A stretch of 64,000 bases of DNA, taken from positions 8,340,001 to 8,404,000 of the forward strand of contig NC_135558.1 in assembly GCF_964340395.1 (NCBI RefSeq), in the 5' to 3' direction. Numbering within the stretch: the first letter of the stretch is position 1; each line of letters starts with the position of its first letter. The stretch is from Glandiceps talaboti. Taxonomy: Eukaryota > Hemichordata > Enteropneusta > Spengelidae. The notes under the pieces were generated by a model. That model saw only the letters and a program-made list of their open reading frames with translations, did not search any database and was not told the DNA's origin. Shown here piece after piece: positions 1 to 17,106 of this stretch. Position numbers and translations under genes: made by a program.

Positions 1-928
1 GAGGGACACTCCCCCACACCCTCCCCACTGCCAATCATGGGGATGCTGTTTCTGCCCAGAATCAAGATTGAAAGATAAAACCCTGCTGACTAAGTATCCC
101 CAAGTACAGCCCAATGTGAGACCCTTTTTCGCAAAGCCAACATATATTTGTAAAGAAATCTGCCATTGCTATGAATTGACTCTGAAGTTGATTTCCACTG
201 TTTGTTTAATGTAGTGTACCATACTGCACATCTCTGAAGTGAGAGGGGGGGGGGGGTACTGTATAATTACACATTAACATATGTGTAGCCGGGGGGGGGG
301 GGGCCTACGAAAATACTTGTGTTCATTTAACCAAAATAATTTCTCCCCAGGCTCCCCCTGCTGTAAATTCTGACCCCAGCCTTAGATTGGGCTGTCGTAG
401 AAAACCTCGACAATAGAGGGTAACAATAACCTCTCTGACAATAAAGGAAATATAATATGGCATCCCTAGCGCCATTTCAGTGAACATGTATTCTCTTGCA
501 CCTACGTCACTATGCGTCATGCATAATCTGCCATTACTCGAAGGGCATCATCGGCATTTTGTTTATATTTGTGAAGAGTAACTGATGGGTTCTCATGATG
601 TTTAACCCGGAAGGCAAAATTATAACCAATCAGGCTCCCATCAAGATTTGCCACCGAAATAACACGTGATTGGCATGGGTGGGACTCGATTCTGACATTG
701 CTGATGGAGAAGATGACATATAACTTTACAGTGATGGTGGTGGCGGTGTTGGTGGGGGGGGGGGGGCGAGACTGACTCTTTTGGCAGCCTGCAGAATGCG
801 AATCATGTAGTGATGTAGAATTCCACTGCCACATACAAATTTGATTTCTACAATGGTGACTAATTTACATACATAATGACCTGTATGTGTAATCTAGAAT
901 TAGATTATAAATAGTTTCCTGTTTTCAA
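1..928. other. Intergenic, no gene seen
   Basis: I see no supportable gene here. The stretch has several poly-G runs (near 246-257, 291-303 and 756-767). Between about 365 and 460 there is a fragment resembling the promoter upstream of PIDD1-like gene A (2465-2535), including the shared motif AAAGGAAATATAATATGGC. It is described separately. Confidence 0.5.
365..460 (+). promoter_or_regulatory. Orphan copy of the duplicated promoter motif
   Basis: About 95 bases match the proximal promoter of gene A (2465-2535) and, inverted, of the sulfotransferase-like gene (about 23905-23975). All three carry a run close to TCGACAATAGA followed by a TATA-like AAAGGAAATATAATATGGC. The homology stops before any leader exon, so this looks like a detached fragment rather than a working promoter. 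Confidence 0.4.
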
Positions 929-959
929 TTGTATTTGTTCTACAGAATAGAGCAAATCT

Positions 960-1455
960 TGTTCAACAAGAGTTCGGAAACTTATTTGCCCTGTCACTGG
1001 CGAGAACAGAGTCATGCTAGTTTCGGTAAAAAACCTCCCGACTTTATAACAGTTACTTCAGACCTGTGTCAGTATCACAGTCATGGTCTCACAGATTTTG
1101 CTGCCTACCGAATAAAGATGGACATGACGTGCCATCGTTCTTCGACAGAGAACAACTCATGAAGATGGGCCTTGGAACCAAACAAATTAAATTTAAAAGA
1201 GATGGCAACCATGACCATGTTACAGACACCATCTTAGGGACAAGATCCGACATTGAGAGAGGGGGAAACACCCAGCGCAAATGTTAAAACTCTATAATAC
1301 AGCTCGAAATTCCACCAACGGAATACAGTGTAGCATACCTGAGGGATGAATCCGTTTTGAGACAGGCCATGGGATATATCAAACCCCTACAAAATAACCT
1401 GGACGGAGAGATGGTGAAGTACGGCATACATAGAGTAATTCTTAAACATGAGTAA
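960..1455 (+). pseudogene. Decayed coding block, unassigned
   Basis: Coding-like peptide text runs through this block, for example FFDREQLMKMGLG and IPPTEYSVAYLRDES, but no frame stays open throughout. I do not recognise the family. It could be an old gene copy or a transposable-element protein fragment. No splice structure or partner exons were found. Confidence 0.25.
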
Positions 1456-2324
1456 AGAAGTACATGTACAAGTTTTCGAGATATGGGGTGCAAAATGTAA
1501 GGAAATGATGCCTCAAATGTGGCTCAAAAACTAACAAAAACTGGTAAACTGTCTCAGAATGATATTGCAAGTAAAATCACTTTATTTTGTTACTTTTCCG
1601 CCACCCTTGGGAAAGAAATTGAGATTCATCCCCTCAAATCATCCTGAGAGGAGAACAATTAAATAGAATATTTCTTATTTGTTTACAGACTATGGGTGGA
1701 TCTTTATACAGGGCAATTGGTGTTTGAAGGTCATTGTGTGTTTGCAGTACGGACGAATACTTCGAGTCGGTACCAGCCTGTCCACTGCCTAAAGCAATTA
1801 ATGACAAGTAGCTATTGAAGTCACTATGAAAATGCTACTGTCAGAACACTCATACAAAAACTCACAGCCCGATATACAACCTGTAACTCCTGGGTACAGG
1901 TGTATACGCCAAAATGAGGGGGCGGAAAAAAGAAAATTGGTACAAAGATTGTGCTTGACTAACTACGGCCAAGTGAAATCCCAATCTATCGAGAGATGAA
2001 ATGAATGGCTCTTTTTTTTACGTAATTTCAAACTATATACTTATGTTAAGCAAATTAAATCAACATTTAGAATTATATAAGATTTCTGAAGTTGGTTTTG
2101 GGATGTTGTTATCGAACTCCTGTAATATCGTAACAAGTATGTTCTTTCACAGGCTAGTGTTGATGATAACTTATTAACGTACCTGTCTCCATATCGATCG
2201 ATTTGTGTTCATTGCATTTTTATTTCCCCGCTTTTGTCAGCCATAAACTGCCTACTGTGTTGAAGCCAACCATTCCTTTGTTTAACTGCTGTACAATATA
2301 GGCTCAATACGTATTCTTTCGTAA
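1456..2324. other. Non-coding, nothing recognised
   Basis: AT-rich sequence between the decayed coding block and the start of the leader/promoter duplication. I see no ORF, repeat array or RNA gene here. Confidence 0.4.
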
Positions 2325-3531
2325 GGTCACATTGCAAACAATAAAAGATTGTTGCCCATCAACCTATTCACATCTATAGTTACATTGTAATGGTCCGCCA
2401 GCCGTAAATGCCCAATACGCCAAACCGCCATAGAAGGTATTTTCTGACTTTGTTTACATCGCGTCGTCGTACAAAACATCGACAATAGAAGGGTACAATA
2501 ACGTCTCTGAAAATAAAGGAAATATAATATGGCTGAGTCGGTTTTATTTTTTACAACGCTTTATGTTGGGTAAGGATATCACTGTTAAGAGGAACGATAT
2601 ATCACTGAACAAAAGTGAGGCGTGAACTCATGTGACCTGCAGAAGCAAGAAGCCAATGACTACTGCGGTAAACAAAACGCTCCTCATTATTACGAAGCCT
2701 ACGACAGTCCTCAGCACCAACTCAGAAATCAGAAGGAATCTTGAACTGTTGAATAGGTGAGTAAAATACTGTATTTATTGATATAATCGCCAATCAGCAA
2801 TGGGTCAAAACTGTTAAATTATAACGACGTTGACGCAGTAATCCTGAAATCGTTTTCAGGTTTGGAGATTTTGAAAAGAAAAGACTCAATTTTTTCATCG
2901 AGAACAGAATAGTCTTGCTGTTTCGCACCTCTTGATTTCTGTCAACATATGTATAGTTTCCCTACCCCCGCCACCTTTTCAGCCCACTAATGGGGATAGA
3001 TCATTTCGTTTGTGAAATATTACGCAGACAACTAGAAGTTGATGACGATAGAATCATATAAGGTTTGCTGTCAATGTCGTGCTGTAAACTCAGGGTCGAT
3101 ATCGTTTATTTTACTCCAACTCCATTTTCTTACTTTTGTCTGCCATAGGAGAGATATAATCTGATTTTGCACAGGTGGGAAGTGACCCGCGGCATTCGGC
3201 GTACGAAGACACACAACATTTTATCAGCACTTCATTGTGTCTGTTTTCCAGAGACGATCTCGAACTGAAGATAGCATACCGTCAACACTCGGTCGTTACA
3301 CTTTTTCAACTTCTTGGCACAACGACAAACAGTAAGTGACATTTTTTACGGAAAGTAATACCAGAATAGAAATGACATGGTAAGGAACTAATTTAGACGG
3401 TTATTAGAAGTTAGGAAGCTTATGTATAAGCTTATAATTATTATTTGCTCAATATAATCGGCGATAGACATTGACCTTTGTTGTGGTATGACTACCAGTG
3501 AATTTACCACCCGAACTTTCGTGTAGGGTCA
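2325..3531 (+). promoter_or_regulatory. Leader/promoter block of PIDD1-like gene A
   Basis: This block has an inverted homologue at about 24120-23195, upstream of the sulfotransferase-like gene, and a more diverged one at about 59800-58845, upstream of gene C. A TATA-like AAAGGAAATATAATATGGC lies at 2515-2533. Leader exon 1 ends at 2756 with donor GAATAG|gtgagt. Leader exon 2 runs from 3252 (after ctgttttccag) to 3331 (donor AACA|gtaagt). Coding exon 3 begins at 4729, two bases before the ATG. The transcription start is inferred to be about 2550. Leader exons carry no long ORF, so they are 5' UTR. Confidence 0.6.
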
Positions 3532-4728
3532 ATGGTTAATCTGCACTACATCAAATTCCAATGTACTGTTGTCAGTAAGTTCTTTTTCTGTACGGCAAAG
3601 TAATACTTCATTCACAATTCAGATGCTGGTGTAAAGCGTTTCAAGGGTCAAACTTTGATCATAGACCCTTAAGGAAACTTGTAGGGTCTATGCTTTGATA
3701 ATCTAGATAATGGAGTTCTTTAACAATGTTCAATAGATTGAAAGGGGAAGTAAATTATATTAATGTACAGCATATTTAAAACTCACTGCATTTATGTTGG
3801 AAAGACCAAACGACTATATCTATATGAAAAAAAAACACATTTACCTACTTATTGCCATGGTTACAAAATCTCAGCACTTGGCTAGATAAAGCGGATCCTG
3901 TGTCATGACATTATTCGTCTCAATTTATGCGATCGTTGGTTATGCGGAACGATACACTGTAAGTTGAGTTGCCTCAACAATAACGATATCTACATAACAA
4001 TAACGATATCTGCATAACAATAACTACATCGTCAATTGCCATATACGACCCAGAACAATAGTTGCAAGTTATATATACTACTCTGTACTCAAGGAACTGT
4101 CGACTGCAGTTAAACTTCTCAATTCAATTCAAGTCTGTCTCCAGACATACGATATTAGTGTACCTATTGTCTCAACTTAAGAGACGAAATATCTTATCTA
4201 CGAATATTCTACTTCAAACCATCAAACGCTTTCTGGGTTGGAATTGGGGTTGGGAGAGAATTTTTAATTCTATGAAATGATGTCCCTCATCACATCGTTG
4301 TTGGGGGCATTGGTTTAGTGGTAATCATTTTCTGGCCTCGAATTTCGCCAATATTATAAATTGCAGTTGCTCCTCTGTAGTGTGTCCAATGACATGACAT
4401 TTCCTTGACTACGCATACAGCCATATATTTTTGTCGAATATGGTACGTAAATGTCTGGATGGAAATGATCACATATTCTAAATATACCAGAAATTTATAA
4501 AGCTTTTAATTACTTTTAATAGATTTGAGGACAAAGCTCATGGAAAGAGAGGAGATTGTCGTATTTTCAGTTTTACGGCTTGGGACAAGCCTTGGAGGAG
4601 AAAGCATAATGTCATGAATTGTAATTACTCTGTTTGGGTTCAGACATGACAAAATGGTATAGATAAAGTATAGAAAAAATAAAACCAATATTGTACTTGA
4701 ATTGTACGCGTTCATACTACAATTCCAG
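3532..4728 (+). other. Intron before coding exon of gene A
   Basis: AT-rich intronic sequence that ends in the acceptor aattccag at 4721-4728. It holds a short tandem triplication of AACAATAACGATATCTRCAT at about 3976-4030. No gene is seen. Confidence 0.5.
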
Positions 4729-4730
4729 GT

Positions 4731-7700
4731 ATGAGTGATTCAGAAGATGCACGTGTTGAATTATATCCTGAAGAGCAAAGTTGGGAGTTCGCGAACCGAA
4801 GATTAAAAAACATCCCTTCCAGTATTGGGCGATCCACAACTCTCAAAGCACTGTATCTTAGTGGTAACAGGCTATCAGGTTTACCAGACGAAATAAAACA
4901 CTTACAAAACCTCCGATTACTAGACTTGACGAACAATTGCTTCTTAACAGTGCCTCGACAGGTATTAAACTTACAGAAGCTACGGAGTTTGTATATTGGG
5001 GAGAATGAAATCACAGGAATGCCGTCACAATTGTTCAAGTTGCCTGAATTAACCGAACTGTATATGCAAGACAATCGACTTACTAATATTCCAAATGATA
5101 TTGGGCAACTGAAGAAACTTCGGAAACTGTGTCTTGGAACCAATCAGATCACTGATATACCGTCCGCATTGTTTGATCTGCGAGACTTAAGAATATTTGA
5201 CATCTCCGAAAATCAAGTCACGGGCATACAAGATGACTTGTACAAACTTGAGAAACTGTCGGTCCTGAATCTTGGAGGAAACCAAATACAAATAGTCCCA
5301 TTAAAATTGTTTGAATTGACCAACTTAACTATGCTACAGATAAATGGAAATCGACTGCACGATATTCCACAAGATATTGGCAAACTGATGAAACTTCAGA
5401 AGCTGAATATTGGCAGCAATTACATCACAGAAACTCCACAAGGATTATATGAACTGACAAACCTCATCTCAATGGACATGCGCAATAACCAGCTAAAATT
5501 TATTCCAGGAGATATTGGTAATCTTGGTAAACTACAGAAGTTGGATGCCACATCCAACCAAATCGAAACAATACCAGCTCGATTGTTTGAACTGATTGAA
5601 CTGATCGAGCTGCACATGAACGACAATAAGCTGAGTATCATCCCGACCGACGTTGGAAAACTACGAAAGCTTAAGGAACTTGGTCTTGGAGGAAACAAAA
5701 TCAGAGAACTACCACTAGAAGTTTTTGAGCTGAAAGAACTCACCCAACTGAGCATGCAAGAAAACAAGCTCACCACGATTCCACAAGATATCTGTAAACT
5801 GAAGAAGCTTCGGAAAGTGAGTCTTCAGGCCAACCGCATTAGAAATGTGCCATTAGACTTATTTGAACTGCAAAAACTAACCGAACTGAACATGAGTGGA
5901 AATCAGATGAAAATGATCCCAAGCAACATAAGTAAAACATTGCGCGTATTAAGATTGAGTGACAATTCCATCAGGTACTTGAACAACGCTGTGCTCACTC
6001 AAGCAAGTAAACTAGAAGAGCTGTCATTGGACGGGAATCCGCTAGTTGACCCTCCTATAGCAGTATGCAAAAGAGGTTTGAAAGCTATGATGCAGTATAC
6101 AGGAGGTCAGTACAATTATGACATCTTTTCAAACTAAGATTTACTATTATTGAAAAATATAGACTTTGATTCTTTATATGTATTCTGGCCTGTGGTTTAC
6201 TGTACATGTTGGTCTAATTCTTCGACTATTACTATTGATGTTTAAGGTTATAATGAGAAGTATGTATTGCGTATGAAACTACAGCCAAGGACGGATACAG
6301 AGGTACGTTTTCATGTACACACTGTTTAATATTACACACTCAATACCTGGCTGTGAGTGCACGAGCAGATGTCTAGATCTTGAAGGCTGTTATACAGTAA
6401 CTATTTGCCTACGGCTGAAAGTCGAGGGAAATAGTTGCTACATAACAGCACAAGGGGTAATACGACATCTACTAGTGCCCGAATTAGGCCAGGCAATAAA
6501 CGTTTTACAGTACATCACAATGCCAGGCACATATTCTTTCCAGATTGAAAGAAAATCATCGGTAGAACTCGTCTCATGCTACTGTAATAATGCCCTATGC
6601 AAATTGAGGTAACGTCCATATCACGTGGCACGGTCTAAGCCACTCATGGAAGGCTGTATGAAAACGATGAGTTATAATCATTTATACATAGTCTACATGT
6701 GTATCGTACTGTAACGTATAATACTATGATTTGTGTTACTTTTAAACATTTTCTGTCAGATTTATAATACAAAAGACTTTGCATTTTTGATGACTGAATG
6801 GTTGCGTTAATTAAAATTTGTTTATTGCTATCTACCCACTATATATTGTCTCTATTTTTGAGAATTATTTGCAGTTTTCAAAGCTCCTAGTTGTTCAGAA
6901 GACACTGCATCTTTTATTTGACTTATCATAGTTTCATATGTGACATTTACAGAGGAGGCATGAACTACTCTCTAAATTTTGGTTATGTGTTCCTCCAAAA
7001 ACCGTCAAAAGTCCAGTTGAGCTTGAAATCGAGTTGTGGAGCATCAGGCCGAATCTGGGTGACTTTGAACAGTTGGAAACCCATGTCATCAACATTTCGT
7101 CACACCAAACCAGCTTTCCACCTGTTACACTTGGATACCCACTGAACCTTTTGGATCTATCTCGCGATAATGTTATCGTAAAGAGTGACGATGGTATAAC
7201 ATGGCAAGACAGGGATTCTACAATGGTAATTGATAATTCCTTTCAACACCAGCGTACGTTCTGTACAGTTACATTCTATTCCCTATTCTAATAGAGAATT
7301 ATATTATCCTCAAAACCATAACCTAACAATTACACAAACCAAGGCCACATACTCGCATATCAATATTCCCCACGACTTCTTTTTAGACATATCTACCTAC
7401 ACATCAGGGTTGCACAAGGTCTGATCTATGCCAGCGACAGGTGAATCTATGAGTTACAGTCAGTTGTATACCCTTCTTCCAAATAATTGCAATTTTCTTT
7501 TTCGTGATCTATAGATGAAGGGTGACATAATGACCACAATCACTACGTGCTCCATGTATGCAGTGATATCCAAACCCCAAAGAAAGAACATTGTGATCAC
7601 TCCAAGGGCTGGTACTTATACTACTGATAACAACCTGGCATCACTGAACATACCTACAGGCGCAGTAACTTGTAACAGCAACACGACAATGGAGGTAAAC

Positions 7701-8830
7701 AAGAATGCAATTTCTGCACATTCTATATCTATTTTGCAAATTTGATATCTATAACGTAACTATTCATTCATTTTTTTCGTCAAGATCCCCATAAAAGATT
7801 TTCTATACACTTTTCTTATATTCCATAACATATAGACTACCACATATAGTGAAGAAGATCCTCCCTAGAGAGCATTTGAAAGCTCTAGCATATATATAAC
7901 TTTCATCTGTCATTCAAGTCGTGTGTTTCAAGTTGTTCGTTCTGCCACACATGTTTGAAGATCCTCAAACTCGTTTGATGGTCCCAAACCTAATATGATA
8001 TCCAATGCTTTGTTGTTGATCCTTTTGTTCTCGTGGATTGAATGAATGTTGCATCTCTCACAAGGTACACGATCTGAGATCTGCACAGGAGAACATCAAT
8101 ACTGATCATAATATGTCTGCTAGCTCTGCCGTAATATTTCACGGAGACGATGGAAGTAACCAAAATTTACAATTGAATGAACCCGCTTCTGTAAGCCTCC
8201 AATCAACACCGCCACCTCGGTCTGTGACTGGTGACAGAATTGAACTTCGAATATTATCCAGCACAAATAATGGTGTCCATTGGGAAGATATTACTGAATC
8301 AGTTGCATCGACACTCAGAGATGAAAATGACACCGTATCTTTCAAAGCTAGATTCTTAAGTTGGTAAGTGGGATTGCATCATTCAATCTTCGTTGTTGAC
8401 ACATGCGTGCATGAACAATTTTTGTACAGCAGTGTTCACCCGTACAGTCGTTCGTGCATGTATCCATATCCATATCCATACCTAGCACACTGTTATATAC
8501 TTGTTGAATAAGAATTTGAAAACTTTGATTCTTTCAGTTTTGGTTCCGTACATGTTCCAACGTCAAAGACAACACAAACAGTGCCTTTCTTCACGAAGAT
8601 ATTCAATTGGCTTAGACGAAGAAAACATACCGCGAAAGTTCTTCTTTTGCAACACGAGCAACAGCTGTGTTCACTTCTAGTTGACGTTGTCAGGAGTCGT
8701 GACATTCACAAGCAGATAAAGACATGGAAGAACAAGGGCTTCAGTTCTTTCTACGAAAAGGACGTCCAGTATAGCCGGGATTTAACTATCGCCAATGGTG
8801 ACGTAATCTCCGTAGAAACCCGCCAGCCTT

Positions 8831-8841
<11 letters not shown>
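4731..8841 (+). CDS. PIDD1-like: PIDD1-like gene A (LRR-ZU5-UPA), lacking Death domain
   Basis: Six coding exons by homology to gene B and splice phase: 4731-6105, 6247-6302, 6953-7225, 7515-7694, 8065-8363 and 8538-8841 (828 aa). Residues about 20-445 form 18 leucine-rich repeats of about 23 residues of the LxxLxLxxNxLxxIPxxI type. The next exons give ZU5-type beta domains (INISSHQTSFP; MYAVISKPQRKN; LRILSSTNN) and then the start of a UPA domain (IFNWLRRRKHTAKVLLLQ). In vertebrates PIDD1 is a cytoplasmic scaffold that recruits RAIDD/caspase-2 or RIP1 through its Death domain. Here the UPA exon ends soon after VETRQPS, where a mobile element starts at 8831, and no Death exon follows before gene B. 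It is either a truncated receptor-like form or a broken gene. The start ATG follows a good acceptor and matches the MSDS start of gene B. Confidence 0.7.
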
Positions 8842-12114
<3,273 letters not shown>

Positions 12115-13225
12115 AGAAGGAACTAAGCTGTACATTTTCAACAATACAGTTTGCATTAACCCTTGACCCTTGTGGTGATCTTATCATCGATCGTTCACAC
12201 GGCGCAATGTCAAATTCAAACTGCTTAAGCTCAGTTAAAGTTCTGACTGTCCTATACATTCAAGTTCTAAGATTTTGATATAAAAACTTCAAGCAGCCAA
12301 ACTCTAATGACCCAGATACGTAATTTCACCACACCTTGTACGTCGACGAGATATCCAGGCTATCGAAATACCGTCCCCATGCTGCATATTGGAAACTCAA
12401 CCCATAGTTGGAAAGACCAAAAAGCAATATTTATTTGTTCACCTACTTGTTCCCGAGGCTATAACGTCTAACCACGCGGCTATGTAATGAGCGCCCGTTC
12501 ACTGTGACATATGACACTACGTTACAAAGAAAAATACACCTAGGAATCCGACCGCAGGCTAAGGCTGAGTGTCCTCAACAAGAACGGTATTTGAATAATA
12601 ATACCTACAGTGTATATTCCATATACTACGTGTACTCAAGGGGAACTTTTAAAATTTTTAAACTATCCATACTACTATAAGGCGTAAAAAAATTGTGTGG
12701 TTCCGATTACATTCAATTTTAAAATAGGTAGGGTAGGTAGATTTTTATTATATTTTATTATATTTTTTTCATGTGCGAGTGTCTAGTTCAGGTTTTCCAT
12801 TGTTTTCCAAATGGCCTCTGTGTTATTTATTTCTTCCTATCAGATGTACAGCCATTACAGATTGGAAGAATAGTTTTATATTTTCTTTTTAAGTTGATGT
12901 CAGTTTCCGTACTCACTATTTCTTGCGAGACTTACTGATTTTCGCGATTTTATTATTATTTTTCTCGAATACGTAAAAAAAAGGTTTAGGGTCAGCGTGA
13001 AAACTAGGTGGGGGTTGGTAACCGGAACGAAAAACTATTTGGCCAAAAAGAAAATTTTCATGATTTTGTGCACATAACTAATTTGTATCATTTTCTTTTG
13101 CAATAGATATCTAAAATAAAAGGCCACATCAATGATTTTGTTAGACCTCATCTGTCATGGTATCATAAATTGAACTAGAAAATGCAAATGATATCTGAGC
13201 CACACATCAGTAATGTGTATCATTA
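12115..13225. repeat. Inverted repeat, arm 1a (mate 57658-58768)
   Basis: Both segments are 1111 bases long and paired positions sum to 70883. I saw no differences in the stretches compared. This arm lies upstream of gene B. The mate lies upstream of gene C, beyond the 22 kb CACTA-like insert. The homology starts abruptly at 12115, where the 3.3 kb element ends. Confidence 0.85.
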
Positions 13226-13228
13226 TTA
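13223..13228. other. Candidate CACTA excision footprint (TTATTA)
   Basis: In the other arm the CACTA-like element is flanked by TAA on each side (35674-35676 and 57658-57660). The corresponding uninterrupted site here reads, on the complementary strand, GCTAATAATGATACAC, that is, both TAA copies side by side with nothing between. That is what a clean excision leaving both target copies would produce. Confidence 0.45.
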
Positions 13229-13543
13229 GCTTGGTAGATATCATTCATTATGCAAATTAGTCCCGTGAAATGCAAGCCACACCCGTCATATGTTGTTGAA
13301 AAACGAGTGCCATTATATCATCAATATTATCACCGCAGTTAGTTGGTGGTATATCATCTACATGAACCATAAATTATGCATATTTTCATGCAATATACAA
13401 TCAACACCCATCATATTTGTACTACAGACATGAGAAGATACATTTTACTTAATATCCATCAAGTTAGATATGATTCATATGATTCTGCGCGTCCATTAGT
13501 TACATATCTCCTAGCAACTGCATGGTTATGTGTAATTTCAGAC

Positions 13544-16019
13544 ATGAGTGATTCGGGAGAAGACTTGTCGATGTTGAATCTCGGTGAAACACAAATAACA
13601 GAGGTTCCATCAGAATTGACTGAAATAACCATACTACAGATGAATGGAAATCAACTACGAAACATTCCGCAAGACATTGGTAAATTGACGAAACTTCAGG
13701 AGCTGAATATTGCAAACACTCAAATTACGGAAACGCCACCAGAATTATATAAACTGAAAAACCTAACATCACTAGACATGAGCAATAACCAGCTCAAATG
13801 TATTCCAGAGGATATTGGAAATCTTAAGAAACTACAGAAGTTGGATGTCACAGCCAATCAAGTTGAGATAATACCCATTAGATTATTTAAACTGAAGGAA
13901 CTGAACGAGCTGCACATGGATGACAATACCATTTACATCATCCCGGAAGGCATTGGAAAACTACGTGCCCTAAAGAAGCTTAGTCTTGGGAAAAATAACA
14001 TCAAAGAACTACCATTAGATATTTTTGACTTGAAAGAACTAACAGAGCTAGATATGCATGAAAACAAACTCACCACAATTCCACAGGATATCTGTAAACT
14101 GAAGAAGCTTCGGAGAGTAAACTTTCAGGCCAACCAGATAAAAAACGTGCCGTTAGATCTATTTGCAATGCAAAATCTAACCGAACTGAATATGAGTGGA
14201 AATCAGATGAAAATGATACCAAGCAACATAAGCGAAAAATTGCGTGTATTAAGATTGAGTGACAATTCCATCAGGTACTTGAACAACGCTGTGCTCACTC
14301 AAGCGAGTAAACTAGAAGAGCTGTCATTGGACGGGAATCCACTAGTTGACCCTCCTATAGCAGTATGCAAAAGAGGTTTGAAAGCTATGATGCAGTATAC
14401 AGGGGGTAAGTACAATTATGATATCTTGTCAAACTTAGACTTTGATGGAAATAGGCTATCGTATTTCATATCCATATCCTGATCTATACTGTAACATGTA
14501 TTCTAATTATTCTGTTATTATTGTTTAAGGGGATGATACGATGCGTGTAGTGCGTGTGATGTTAAAGCCAAGTGACTATAAAAAGGTACGTTTTTTTACA
14601 AACGCGGTTAAGTATATGTCTAAAAAAATTTATGTGTATTGCACTATCTATATTGCTATGCTCCAGTACTTTCGTCATCACGTGCTCTAAAACCATAGCA
14701 CTTTACTTCTAAGTCAACATATATAACTTCAAGCATTTCCCTCCTAATACTGTAAGGTTTCTAGAATACCTTGCTCCAATGTACTGCAGGCCTCTTCGAG
14801 ACCATAATTGTCAACGTCATAGCTCTATCTGTATATCAAGAGGGTGCACAATGCACGGTTGGTAAAAACAAGTGTACTGGGTCTCTAACTTTACAGCATG
14901 TAGCTAAAATACAAAATCAACTTCGCTTTTGTGTCCCTTTAAGGATTACAATCCAAACGAGTTTGATTTGTGAAATTACTCAATTTAGAAATGTAACATT
15001 AATTTGCATACATGTCTATCTGCCCACTATAGTGTCTATGCGTTTTTGAGGCTACTATCGAAGTTGGTCATGAATTTTAAGAATATAACGGTAATGAAAC
15101 TTTCAGTTAACTTAAGCTTATTATAGTATTATAATTATTATATCGATAGATGAAGTATGAATTACTCTCTGGATTTTGGTTATGTGTCCATCCAAAAACT
15201 GTCAAATGTGAAGCTGAGTTGGAAGTTGAGATATTGAACACAAGACCGAATCTTGATGACTTTGAAGAGTTGGAATCACGCGTCATCAACATTTCATCAC
15301 ACCAAACCAGCTTTCCATCCGTCACACTTGAATACCCACTAGAATTTTTGGATCTATCTCGTGATAATGTCATCGTAAGGAGTATGGATTATTACTATGA
15401 TGGCATAGTGTGGCATGAATTAAAATCTGCGAAGGTAAGCCACAATTTTTCCCATTTTTTGAGAATAGTTCATATTTCTTAAGATTAATAGTGTTCATAT
15501 TAATGAAAAAAATAAATATCTTCAAAATTATAATCAGGGAATTTATATTAAAGCAAAGCCACCTATAGGGTGTGACGGGGTGTTCTCATGCATTTGCAGG
15601 CCTGTGAGGGCGCAGCAACGTTACATATCTTTCAGAGGTGTCAGGTGCATTGTGGAAACGTATGGGTAGCAAGAGAAATCCCTACCCCTCTCAGACTGCA
15701 GATGAATAATCGACACATTTGCGCGTATAGAGTACTAGTCTTTAGTTTCCCATGCCCATCAGGCCATTCACTTTTTTTATATAGATGAGGGATTTCATAA
15801 CTACTGACATTACTGCGTGTGGCATGTATGCCGTGAAATCTAAACCCCAAAGAACGAACTTTCTGATCACTCCAAGGGCTGGTACTTATACTAGTGATGA
15901 CAACATGGCATCATTGGAAACAACTACAGGTGCAGTAACTGGTAACATCGACACAACAATGGAGGTAAGTAGGATACATATTCTCATCAAAACGTTTAAT
16001 CATGTTTCGCCTTCTTCTG

Positions 16020-16075
<56 letters not shown>

Positions 16076-17063
16076 CTGAATGTGGTTCTTTGTCTCAGCA
16101 CAGCAGACTATTGTGCAACAAAATTATGAGATCTCACATACATTACCTCTCGTGGAGATGACGCTTTAACCAAACCCCAACCCCATGCAACCAGTCTTGA
16201 AAACCCGATATGGCCTTCTATGGCCTTCAACAAGTCGTGTTCTAGTGTTTCCATCCGCTTCCACCAATGCACGTTGATTTCCCTTGTCCATTTGGTGGTC
16301 CCAAAACGTCATTGTCTTAGTTTGTTGTTTTCATTTATTTTGCCTTTTGTGTATAGAACGAAGGAAATTATTGTGAAACCTGACAGTTTCAGTATATGTT
16401 ACATCTCTTACAAGGTACATGATCTGAGATCATTCCAAGAAAGCATCAGTACTGATAATGACATGTCTGCCAGCTCTGCTGTGATATTTCGTGGAAACGA
16501 CGGAAAAGAAGGAGCCGTGAACTTGAATGCGCTTGCTTCTGTAAGTCTTCGATCGCCGTCGCCCTCCATATCTGTTGATAGACTCGCGCTTCGGGTTTTA
16601 TCCAGTAGGAATTATGGTGAAGATTGGGAAGACATTACTGAATCAGTTACACCGACAGTTAAAGACGACATGGTATCTTTCAATATAAAACAACTAAAGG
16701 GGTAAGTGAGATTATATCATATGATATTTTAGATACAGGTGTGCAGCAACATAGGCTTTACAATATGTTTCAGTCATGTAGTCATTCATACCCATGTCTA
16801 TTACGAATATACACCTCATGCATCTGTACAGTTTCGTTATTAATTTACAAACTAATGTAATCTCATTAAATTTTAAATCTTCATGAATCTATCAATATGT
16901 ATACCAAATTATATGAACATTAAGATGTTGCCTCATATAGTCATGGGATATTTACCAAAACCAAATCGCTCCATTTTAATTTCATTAGAAGATGTGTACC
17001 AAGTTCCATTTGAATTGAACGAGCCGTTCTTGAGAAAGTGATGACACAGACAGACAGACAGAA

Positions 17064-17106
<43 letters not shown>

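Noticed and set aside
6313-6612. A 99-codon ORF in the third intron of gene A
   Set aside because: No homologous reading frame at the matching place in gene B, and exons on both sides already join in phase.
14771-15049. A 92-codon ORF in gene B and its mirror in gene C
   Set aside because: Intronic. The flanking exons join in phase 0 without it, and there is no matching sequence in gene A.
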